DNA of 18,698 nucleotides, from the NCBI GenBank assembly GCA_049511115.1, contig JBEKYH010000034.1, positions 1 through 18,698 on the forward strand, given 5' to 3'. The notes under the pieces were generated by a model. It did not search any database, was not told the origin of the DNA, and saw nothing but the letters and a program-made list of their open reading frames with translations. The stretch's first letter is position 1. Each line of letters opens with the position of its first letter. The translations under genes were made by a program, and so were the position numbers. Below, in pieces: positions 1 to 6,249 of the stretch. Source of the DNA: JBEKYH01 sp049511115 (GTDB lineage: Bacteria > Planctomycetota > Phycisphaerae > Tepidisphaerales > Tepidisphaeraceae).

Positions 1-675
1 GATGCCACGCTGGCTTCGCTTTGTCGCGCTTTGAATGCGGCGGATCAAAAGGGCGTGGATTCGTGCCTGCTGCCGAAATTGAATCGGCCGGAAACATTGA
101 TGGAAGCGTCGGAGGATAAAGGGCTGGCGCAGCGCCGACTGATTTTGGCGGCTGAAAAGACATTTGGGCCGGACGGCGGGACGCTGTTTGAAGGGGATCT
201 TCCGCTGGCGACGGTGCTGCAGGCGCTGATCGCGTTTCGCCGGCTGCAGGGGGAGACGGCGGATATCACCGGCAACACGGCGACGATAACGACGGAAATT
301 CCGCCGGCGATCATCCAATCCGTGCCGCTGGAAATGCAGCAGCTTCTGTTGTCATGGTCGGGCAAGCCGATTTATTTCGAGCTGCATGACGGGGCGTGGC
401 TGATCGACATGGACCGATCGATTCGGTTCGTGATTAAAGTGCAAAAGCGAAACGACGGCCCGCTCGTCAGGCTCAGCGACGACGTGGGCATTGCCTTTCT
501 GGAGGAGCAAGCGGCGGCGTACGATGCAGTTACACAACAGGTTGAGCGAGGTCAGTTGGCGGGTTTAGGCAGCGTGAGACAGGCACTGCGGGCGGCGCAG
601 GATCAGATGGACGCGAGGTACGGATTTGTGGGGATCCAGAACTATTCGGCGCCGGCCATCGCCAGCAGACCGTAA
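1..675 (+). CDS. Unrecognised protein, 3' part only
   Basis: The frame is open from base 1 (Asp-Ala-Thr-Leu...) to TAA at 673-675, so the gene enters the window from the left and its start is not visible. The internal TTG at 31 is probably not the true start. About 224 residues are visible. They are soluble in character, with no signal peptide or membrane segment, mixed alpha/beta composition, and an Ala/Gln-rich helical tail (AVTQQVERGQLAGLG, QALRAAQDQMDARYG). I recognise no family motif and assign no function. It lies 62 bases upstream of pckG on the same strand with no visible terminator between, so cotranscription is possible. Reality of the reading frame is supported by its length, balanced composition and clean ending before the next gene. 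Confidence 0.6.
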   Translation, partial: DATLASLCRALNAADQKGVDSCLLPKLNRPETLMEASEDKGLAQRRLILAAEKTFGPDGGTLFEGDLPLATVLQALIAFRRLQGETADITGNTATITTEIPPAIIQSVPLEMQQLLLSWSGKPIYFELHDGAWLIDMDRSIRFVIKVQKRNDGPLVRLSDDVGIAFLEEQAAAYDAVTQQVERGQLAGLGSVRQALRAAQDQMDARYGFVGIQNYSAPAIASRP

Positions 676-737
676 AAGGCGCAAACGGCATTCCCGCGGG
701 GGGCGTATCCGATTATGCTGGGTAATGGAGAACGCCC

Positions 738-2561
738 ATGCCCATCGCAACCGAGCAATCGCCTCACCCCCCTGCCAAAGCCGACGGACCGCTGCCGCAT
801 AAGGCGGTGAGGCAATGGGTGTCCAAGTGCGTGGCGCTGTGCCAGCCGGAGCATGTGCACTGGTGCGATGGGAGCAAACGGGAAAAAGAAACGCTGCTGG
901 CCGAGGGAGTGGCGGCCGGGGTGTTCATTACGCTTAATCAGGAAAAATTGCCGGGGTGCTATCTGCATCGGAGCAATCCGAATGACGTGGCGCGAACGGA
1001 GCAGTGCACGTTCATCTGCACGCCGAGTCAGGACATGGCGGGGCCGACCAACAACTGGATGGAAACGCGCCAGGCGTATGCGAAGCTCAAGCCGCTGTTC
1101 GCGGGGTGCATGAAGGGGAAGACGATGTACGTCATCCCGTTTGTCATGGGGCCGATCGGCTCGCCGCTGGCCAAGGTGGGAGTGCAGTTGACGGATTCGG
1201 TGTATGTGGCGGTGAGCATGGGGATCATGACGCGCATGGGGAACGTGGCGTGGAAGCAACTGGCGGCGCGCGATGACGGGACGCATGAGCCGGAGTTCAC
1301 GCGCGGATTGCACGCGGTGGCGGATTGCGATCCGAACCGGCGGTATATCTGCCATTTTCCGCTGGATAACACGATCTGGAGTTTCGGCAGCGGGTACGGG
1401 GGGAACGCGCTGTTGGGCAAGAAGTGCCTGGCGCTGCGGATCGCCAGTTTTCTAGGGCGGACGCAGGAGTGGATGGCGGAGCACATGCTGCTGTCGGCGG
1501 TGACGTCGCCGACGGGAGAGAAGACGTATTTTTCGGCGGCGTTTCCAAGCGCTTGCGGGAAGACGAATTTCGCCATGCTGATCCCGCCGGAGAAATACCG
1601 GCGCCAGGGGTGGAAGATCACGACGGTCGGGGACGACATTGTGTGGATGTGGGTGGACGGGAAGGACGGGCGGCTGCGGGCGATCAATCCGGAGTACGGT
1701 TACTTCGGCGTGCTGCCGGGGACCAATGAGCAGACGAATCCGAACGCGATGAAGATCATGGCGCGGGATACGATCTATACCAACGTGGGATTGCTGGCCG
1801 ACGGGGATGTGTGGTGGGAAGGGAAGACGCCGCAGCCGCCGGCGGAGTGCATTGACTGGACGGGACAGAAATGGACGCCGGGGTGCGGGCGGAAGGCGGC
1901 GCATGCCAACAGCCGGTTCACTTCGCCGATGAGCAACAACCCGGCGCTGGATTCGGCGGCGGATGATCCGGCGGGCGTGCCGGTGAGCGCGATTATTTTC
2001 GGCGGGCGGCGCGGGACGATGATGCCGCTGGTGTTCCAGGCGTTCAACTGGATGCACGGGGTTTACGTGGGGGCGACGGTGGGATCGGAGACAACGGCGG
2101 CGGCGGGCGGGACGATGGGCGTGGTGCGGCGCGATCCGATGGCGATGCTGCCGTTCATTGGGTACAACATTCGTGATTATCTGGTGCACTGGTTCCGCAT
2201 GCGAAAAAAGATGAGCGATTGCCCGCGCATCTTTCACGTCAACTGGTTCCGCAAGGACGCCGATGGCAAATTCCTCTGGCCGGGCTTTGGGGAAAACATG
2301 CGCGTGCTGAAATGGATCATCGACCGCGCGCATGGGCGGGCCTACGCGCGCGAAACGGTCCTGGGCTGGATGCCGCGGGCCAAGGATTTTGATCTGGAAG
2401 GCCTGGACATTTCGCCGGAGCGGTTTGAGCAGTTGCAGTCGATTGACCACGAGGAATTCAAGGCGGAACTGCTGGGGCAGGAGGAGTTGTTCCTCAAGCT
2501 GGCGGGGGATTTGCCGAAGGAGATGATATTTCAGCGGGAGTTGCTGATCAGCCGGCTTTAA
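738..2561 (+). CDS. pckG: Phosphoenolpyruvate carboxykinase (GTP)
   Basis: Cytosolic enzyme interconverting oxaloacetate + GTP and phosphoenolpyruvate + GDP + CO2, the entry to gluconeogenesis (or anaplerosis in reverse). The product is 607 residues, the usual length for the GTP-dependent family. Visible signatures are the P-loop FPSACGKTNFAML at about 269-281, with the family's reactive Cys273 and Lys275; the metal-binding kinase-2 motif VGDDIVWM with Asp299/Asp300; and the guanine-site region GGRRGTMMPLVFQAFNWMHG followed by GATVGSETTAAA. The CGKTN motif separates it from the unrelated ATP-dependent PckA type. One small oddity is Gln where I expect Glu in the PLV(F/Y)EA segment. The ATG at 738 is preceded by GGAG (727-730) at good spacing. 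The codons are strikingly G-ending (GGG, GCG, CTG), unlike the C-ending porin and S41 genes in this window. Confidence 0.97.
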   Translation: MPIATEQSPHPPAKADGPLPHKAVRQWVSKCVALCQPEHVHWCDGSKREKETLLAEGVAAGVFITLNQEKLPGCYLHRSNPNDVARTEQCTFICTPSQDMAGPTNNWMETRQAYAKLKPLFAGCMKGKTMYVIPFVMGPIGSPLAKVGVQLTDSVYVAVSMGIMTRMGNVAWKQLAARDDGTHEPEFTRGLHAVADCDPNRRYICHFPLDNTIWSFGSGYGGNALLGKKCLALRIASFLGRTQEWMAEHMLLSAVTSPTGEKTYFSAAFPSACGKTNFAMLIPPEKYRRQGWKITTVGDDIVWMWVDGKDGRLRAINPEYGYFGVLPGTNEQTNPNAMKIMARDTIYTNVGLLADGDVWWEGKTPQPPAECIDWTGQKWTPGCGRKAAHANSRFTSPMSNNPALDSAADDPAGVPVSAIIFGGRRGTMMPLVFQAFNWMHGVYVGATVGSETTAAAGGTMGVVRRDPMAMLPFIGYNIRDYLVHWFRMRKKMSDCPRIFHVNWFRKDADGKFLWPGFGENMRVLKWIIDRAHGRAYARETVLGWMPRAKDFDLEGLDISPERFEQLQSIDHEEFKAELLGQEELFLKLAGDLPKEMIFQRELLISRL

Positions 2562-2573
2562 GGCGCGGAACTA

Positions 2574-2608
2574 TTCACCGCGAAGACGCGAAGAGCGCGA
2601 AGAAATTC
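2574..2608. repeat. Intergenic repeat with 8-nt period (CGCGAAGA x3)
   Basis: Three copies of CGCGAAGA occur at 2579-2586, 2587-2594 and 2596-2603, flanked by TTCACCG on the left and AATTC on the right. The element at 6045-6092 has the same architecture with CGCCAAGA units, so the two are one family. It lies in the gap between the convergent pckG and SGNH-hydrolase genes. No ORF or stable hairpin accounts for it. Confidence 0.75.
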
Positions 2609-2618
2609 AAAGACGGGA

Positions 2619-2653
2619 TTCACCACAGAGGACGCAGAGGACACGGAGAAGAC
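2619..2653. repeat. Intergenic repeat with 9-nt period (ACAGAGGAC-like)
   Basis: Three degenerate 9-mers lie in tandem: ACAGAGGAC (2625-2633), GCAGAGGAC (2634-2642) and ACGGAGAAG (2643-2651), led by TTCACC as in the element ten bases upstream. The GA-rich composition and short period resemble the elements at 6045 and 8902. I see no coding role. Confidence 0.65.
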
Positions 2654-2729
2654 AAAAAGGCGAATCCATTCTTAGCGTTCCACAGTCAAGCCATTTTCGT
2701 CATGGCAAACCGTGCCCTGGCGTAACCGC

Positions 2730-3692
2730 CTATTTCATCAAATCCACCAGTGTGTCCTTCACGGCCGAGCCCCAGATGTCGTAGCCGATTTCCCGGGGGT
2801 GAAGGTTGTCGCCTAAGAAAGCGTTGGGCAGGAACGCGCCTTTGTCGTCGAGGAATTTGGAGCCGATGTCCATGTAGAAGACGTGCTGGTGATCGTCGAG
2901 CCGGGAGATGATCTTGTTGATCTGGGCGATCTTGGGGCGGCTGGGATCGTCAGGCAAGCCGCGCGGAAACACGGCCAGCAGGAGAATCTTCGCGTCGGGG
3001 AAATCCTTGCGATTCTCCAGAACGATTGCGCCGATGCCTTCGGCAATTTCCTCGGGGGTATTGGGCGTGTAGCCCCCGAGGTTATTGGTGCCGATCATCA
3101 GCATGATGGCTTTGGGCTGGAAGCCTTGGCCTTCGCCGTTCTTGAGTCCCCAGAGGACGCCTTGGGTGGTGTCGCCGGCGACGGCGAAGTTGGCTACTTT
3201 CATATCGCCGAAGTATTTCTGGTAGGCGTTGGGGCCGTTCCTGGTCCACCAGTCGGTGATGGAGTCGCCCTCGAACAGAAGATCGATCCCGCCGGCTTTG
3301 GCCCGCTCGACAAAGGCCGCGTGCCGTGGCGCCCGCACCGTGGTCTGCGTGAACGTGGCGGCGATGTTGGGGCGCGGTTGCGTGATCGTAAGCAGCCATT
3401 GATATTTTTGCAGGAGCGGCTTGGCATCGGATGTATCCGCGTCAACCAGCCGCGCTAATTCCGCGTTGATTTGCCTGAGTTCATCGGGGCTGGGGCGCGG
3501 AATTGCCACCTCCGGCGGCACCGGCGCGGGCGGCCCTACAGGAATTTGTGCAGGCCCGCGTCCGCCTCGGCCGGCGCGGGCGGCGGGCGCGGCCGGCGCG
3601 GCGCCTGGGGAGCCGCTGGGCTGTTGAGCGAAGGCCAATGGGCCGGTGGAAAGAGCGGCCAGTATGGCCAGGGTGATGAAGAATCGCCTCAT
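2730..3692 (-). CDS. Secreted SGNH/GDSL-family hydrolase
   Basis: Predicted exported esterase or carbohydrate-esterase-like hydrolase of 320 residues; the substrate cannot be read from sequence. An N-terminal signal peptide (MRRFFITLAILAALSTGPLAFA, likely cleaved after residue 22) is followed by a Pro/Ala/Gly-rich linker to about residue 65. The SGNH blocks then appear in order: block I LLFEGDSIT with nucleophile Ser144, block II NFAVAGDTT with Gly173, block III MIGTNNLG with Asn203, and block V GDNLHP with Asp295/His298. The layout matches the platelet-activating-factor-acetylhydrolase-like branch. The frame stays open 83 codons further upstream, but that stretch overlaps the VOC gene and is Ser/Pro/Thr-rich junk. 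The ATG at 3692 has GGAGG six bases upstream and begins the signal peptide, so I chose it. It lies 37 bases after the VOC gene and is probably the last gene of the argS transcript. Confidence 0.9.
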   Translation of the reverse strand: MRRFFITLAILAALSTGPLAFAQQPSGSPGAAPAAPAARAGRGGRGPAQIPVGPPAPVPPEVAIPRPSPDELRQINAELARLVDADTSDAKPLLQKYQWLLTITQPRPNIAATFTQTTVRAPRHAAFVERAKAGGIDLLFEGDSITDWWTRNGPNAYQKYFGDMKVANFAVAGDTTQGVLWGLKNGEGQGFQPKAIMLMIGTNNLGGYTPNTPEEIAEGIGAIVLENRKDFPDAKILLLAVFPRGLPDDPSRPKIAQINKIISRLDDHQHVFYMDIGSKFLDDKGAFLPNAFLGDNLHPREIGYDIWGSAVKDTLVDLMK

Positions 3693-3729
3693 GTGAGCCT
3701 CCGCGATTGAAAGAGAATGACGGTCCAGG

Positions 3730-4191
3730 CTACTTCTTCCACTTCTTAAAAAACTCCGCCGCGCGGCGGTTGGCTTCTTCGTGGGAGACGTTTTCCTTGT
3801 GAGTGGAGATGGCCCAGTGCTGGCCGAAGGGGTCGATGATTTTGCCGTAGCGGTCGCCCCAGAACATGTCGGCGACGGGCATGGCGGGCTTGGCGCCGGC
3901 GGCGACGGCTTTGGCGAAAGTCGCATCAACGTCGGGGACATTTATCGTCAGCGTGATGCTCGGGCCGGCGCCGGCTTGGGAATCGCTCTGTGGGGCGCTC
4001 ATGCCGGGCATGTATTCATTGAGCAGGATGGGAAAGCCGCGCAGTTCGAGCTGGCAATGCATCACTTTGCCGTCGGGCATCAGCGAGCGCGTGACTTCGT
4101 TGAAACCGAGGACCGATTTGTAGAACTCAATCGCGGCCGCGGCGTTCTTGACGGTGAGATGCGGGATTACGGCGTACTCGTGAAGTTCCAT
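3730..4191 (-). CDS. VOC-superfamily (glyoxalase/PhnB-like) protein
   Basis: Small cytosolic protein of 153 residues with the two beta-alpha-beta-beta-beta modules of the vicinal-oxygen-chelate fold. The first module is VIPHLTVKNAAAAIEFYKSV at about 8-27; the second runs from ITLTINVPDVDATFAKAVAAGA (79-100) to the hallmark DMFWGDRYGKIIDPFGQHW (108-126). That last segment is typical of the PhnB/bleomycin-resistance-like subgroup, whose members mostly lack a proven substrate, so I give no reaction. The ATG at 4191 has GAGGA six bases upstream. An alternative GTG at 4218 overlaps the argS stop (GTGA), which would add nine residues and allow translational coupling. The gene follows argS by 23 bases and precedes the SGNH hydrolase by 37; the grouping with argS looks incidental rather than functional. 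Confidence 0.9.
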   Translation of the reverse strand: MELHEYAVIPHLTVKNAAAAIEFYKSVLGFNEVTRSLMPDGKVMHCQLELRGFPILLNEYMPGMSAPQSDSQAGAGPSITLTINVPDVDATFAKAVAAGAKPAMPVADMFWGDRYGKIIDPFGQHWAISTHKENVSHEEANRRAAEFFKKWKK

Positions 4192-4214
4192 GCCATTCCT
4201 CGCAATTGAAATAA

Positions 4215-5960
4215 TCACATTTGATCAGGGTGCTGGATTCCCAGCAAATCCAGGCCGGTTGCCATTGTAATGGCGGTCAGTTGGCAAAGCGCTAAGCGGC
4301 CGCGATCGACGATGCCGTCCTTGATGACCTGGCAATTCTCGTAGAAGCCGCTGAATTTCACGGCCAGGTCATAAAGATAGGTGCAGAGCAGGTGGGGCTT
4401 CAGATCGCGCGCGACCATGTCGAGGCATTCGCCCAGGCGAAGGATGTGCTTCGCCAGGGCCAGTTCAAAGGGAGATTCGAGAGGAATCGCACTTGGCGAG
4501 GTCGCGGAACCCTCACCCCGGCCCTCTCCCTGAGTACATGGAGAGGGGGACAACTCTCGCGCCTTGCGGAAAATAGAGCGGATGCGGGCGTGGGCGTATT
4601 GAAGATAGGGGGCGGTGTTGCCGTCCAGGGCGAGCATCTTGTCGAAGCTGAAGACGTAATCGGCGACGCGATCCTTGGCGAGGTCGGAATACTTCACGGC
4701 GCCAATGCCGACGGCGTTGGCGATGGCGGTTTTATTTGACGCTTGGGGATTCTTCGCCTCGACCACGCGGAGGGCGCGATCGGTTGCCTCGGTCAGCAGG
4801 TTGTCGAGTTTCACGAGATCGCCGGAGCGGGTTTTAAACGGCTTGCCGTCTTCGCCGAGCATGGTGCCGAAGGGGGCATACTCCAGCGAGACATTTTCGG
4901 CCCAGCCGGCCTTTTTTGCCACGGCGAAAAGCTGTGCGAAGTGATGAACCTGGCGCGAATCGTGAACGTAAACGATCCGGTTCGCGTGCAGGTCGTTGGC
5001 GCGATAGCGAATGGCCGCAAGGTCAGTCGTCGAATACAGGAATGCGCCGTCGCCCTTTTGCACAATCATGGGTGGCTTTTCCCGACCGTCGATGAAGACG
5101 ACCGTCGCGCCATCGCTGGTTTCAGCGAGACCTTTTTGTTTTAGCTCCGTGACGACCGCGGGAAGGTCGGCGTTGTAGGCGGATTCTCCGCGCTCGTCGG
5201 CGGGAGTTAGTTTAACGCCAAGGCGTTCATATAGAGCCTGGTAATGAGCCCGGCTCATGGCGCAGATGGACTTCCAGGCTCCAAGCGCCTGAGGTTGACC
5301 GCCTTGCAGGTGAACGACGGCCTGGCGCGCTGTCTCGGCGAAGCCTGGGTCGTCGTCGAACTTTTTCTTCGCCGCCCGATACAACTCTTCCAATTCCGGC
5401 AGCTTCGCGTCCGCGCCGGCCGGCCGATTTTGTCTCTCGATAAACGCAATCAGCATCCCAAACTGCGTGCCCCAGTCGCCGACGTGATTCTGGCGGATAA
5501 CGGTGTGTCCCTGGAATTCCAACACTCGGCTGATCGCGTCGCCGATAATGGTGCTGCGGAGGTGGCCGACGTGCATCTCCTTGGCCACATTGGGGCCGGA
5601 GTAATCGACGACGACGCGCTGCGGTTTTGGGGCCGCATCGATGCCTAAATGGCGGTTGGACTCGATTCGCTGCAACTCCTGGGCAAGCCACGCATGAGAG
5701 AGTGTGACGTTGATGAATCCCGGCCCGGCGATCGTGAGGGCCTGTGCGATATCCCCCAGGGCAACTTTGGCTTTGATCTGTTCTGCGATTTCCCGTGGTT
5801 TTTGGCCGAGTTTCTTGGCCAAGGGCATGGCGGCGTTGGATTGATAATCGCCGAATTGCGGATTCTGGCTCGGTCCGATAAGTGGGTCGGCTTCGATGCC
5901 GAAGGCCGCGTGGATGGCGGCGGCGAAGCGTTCGGTGAGTTGGGCGATTATTGTCGGCAT
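4215..5960 (-). CDS. argS: Arginyl-tRNA synthetase
   Basis: Class I aminoacyl-tRNA synthetase charging tRNA-Arg; 581 residues from the chosen start. It shows an N-terminal additional domain containing NPQFGDYQSNAAMPLAKKLG, the HIGH signature HVGHLRST (His130-His133) after DYSGPNVAKEMHVGH, the family segment QNHVGDWGTQFGMLIAF, GEDGKPFKTRSGDLV at the KMSKS position (ArgRS usually lacks a canonical KMSKS), and the C-terminal anticodon-binding domain ending with YLYDLAVKFSGFYENC and GLDLLGI. The frame is open to 6137, but the extra part translates an intergenic repeat. ATG 5960 begins where E. coli ArgRS begins; ATGs at 5981 and 6008 are alternatives, and none has a strong SD. About 15 residues near 471-485 (SPSPCTQGEGRGEGS) are a translated palindromic DNA repeat inserted in a variable surface stretch. 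Confidence 0.96.
   Translation of the reverse strand: MPTIIAQLTERFAAAIHAAFGIEADPLIGPSQNPQFGDYQSNAAMPLAKKLGQKPREIAEQIKAKVALGDIAQALTIAGPGFINVTLSHAWLAQELQRIESNRHLGIDAAPKPQRVVVDYSGPNVAKEMHVGHLRSTIIGDAISRVLEFQGHTVIRQNHVGDWGTQFGMLIAFIERQNRPAGADAKLPELEELYRAAKKKFDDDPGFAETARQAVVHLQGGQPQALGAWKSICAMSRAHYQALYERLGVKLTPADERGESAYNADLPAVVTELKQKGLAETSDGATVVFIDGREKPPMIVQKGDGAFLYSTTDLAAIRYRANDLHANRIVYVHDSRQVHHFAQLFAVAKKAGWAENVSLEYAPFGTMLGEDGKPFKTRSGDLVKLDNLLTEATDRALRVVEAKNPQASNKTAIANAVGIGAVKYSDLAKDRVADYVFSFDKMLALDGNTAPYLQYAHARIRSIFRKARELSPSPCTQGEGRGEGSATSPSAIPLESPFELALAKHILRLGECLDMVARDLKPHLLCTYLYDLAVKFSGFYENCQVIKDGIVDRGRLALCQLTAITMATGLDLLGIQHPDQM
4507..4550. repeat. Palindromic repeat copy A, in frame inside argS
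   Basis: The arms CCCTCTCC (4522-4529) and GGAGAGGG (4540-4547) enclose a 10-nt loop and are preceded by GAACCCTCACCCCG. The first 24 bases match copy B at 16252-16275 at 23 of 24 positions, and the arms and loop length are identical. The unit does not break the argS frame. Confidence 0.85.
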
Positions 5961-6044
5961 AGATTTCCGGCTCGGCGTCATTTTTTTGGCAACCGCGCGG
6001 CGGGTCATTATGTATGATCCAGTGCGCGAGCCAGTTGCAAGAGA

Positions 6045-6092
6045 TTTAACCGCCAAGACGCCAAGACGCCAAGGAGAGGCGCCAAGAAATCC
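6045..6092. repeat. Intergenic repeat with 8-nt period (CGCCAAGA x4)
   Basis: CGCCAAGA-type units occur at 6051, 6059, 6067 and 6080, led by TTTAACC and followed by AATCC. The arrangement is the same as in the element at 2574, with one base of the unit changed. It lies between the divergent argS and S41-protease genes and creates a spurious N-terminal extension of the argS frame. Confidence 0.75.
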
Positions 6093-6155
6093 AATGTCGC
6101 GGCGGTGATTGCCGAATAATCGACATTGTGGGCGCAAGTCCGATAAGTTGACCGG

Positions 6156-6183
6156 TTTGAATTACAAAGCTAAGGTTTATAAT
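6156..6183 (+). promoter_or_regulatory. Likely sigma-70 promoter of the S41 protease gene
   Basis: A perfect -10 hexamer TATAAT lies at 6178-6183, with TTTGAA at 6156-6161 (16-bp spacer; the overlapping TTGAAT gives 15). This would start transcription near 6190, giving a leader of about 50-60 bases before the gene. TTGACC at 6148 is too far away (24 bp) to pair with this -10. Confidence 0.55.
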
Positions 6184-6215
6184 GGGCCGGTGCGCGGGTA
6201 GCGGAAGTTTTTTTG

Positions 6216-6234
6216 CCTCCGTAAATTACGGGGG
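6216..6234 (+). promoter_or_regulatory. Leader hairpin covering a Shine-Dalgarno-like G-run
   Basis: CCTCCGT (6216-6222) can pair with ACGGGGG (6228-6234) across an AAATT loop: seven pairs including one G-U. The 3' arm includes the G-run that would serve as SD for the GTG at 6241, but leaves free the AAGGTGA (6238-6244) that fits the ATG at 6250. It may bias start choice or tune translation. Confidence 0.35.
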
Positions 6235-6249
6235 AATAAGGTGATTTTC

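Noticed and set aside
1452..2450. 332-codon minus-strand ORF opposite pckG (and a similar 353-codon one opposite the S41 gene at 7030-8091)
   Set aside because: Arg/His-rich or repetitive shadow translations of GC-rich coding sequence.
3693..3941. 83-codon N-terminal extension of the SGNH hydrolase frame
   Set aside because: It overlaps the VOC gene out of frame, is Ser/Pro/Thr-rich, and would bury the signal peptide; ATG 3692 has GGAGG.
5961..6137. N-terminal extension of ArgRS
   Set aside because: It translates the CGCCAAGA repeat, and ArgRS homology begins near 5960.
6148..6183. TTGACC as -35 for TATAAT
   Set aside because: The spacer is 24 bp, too long; TTTGAA/TTGAAT fits better.
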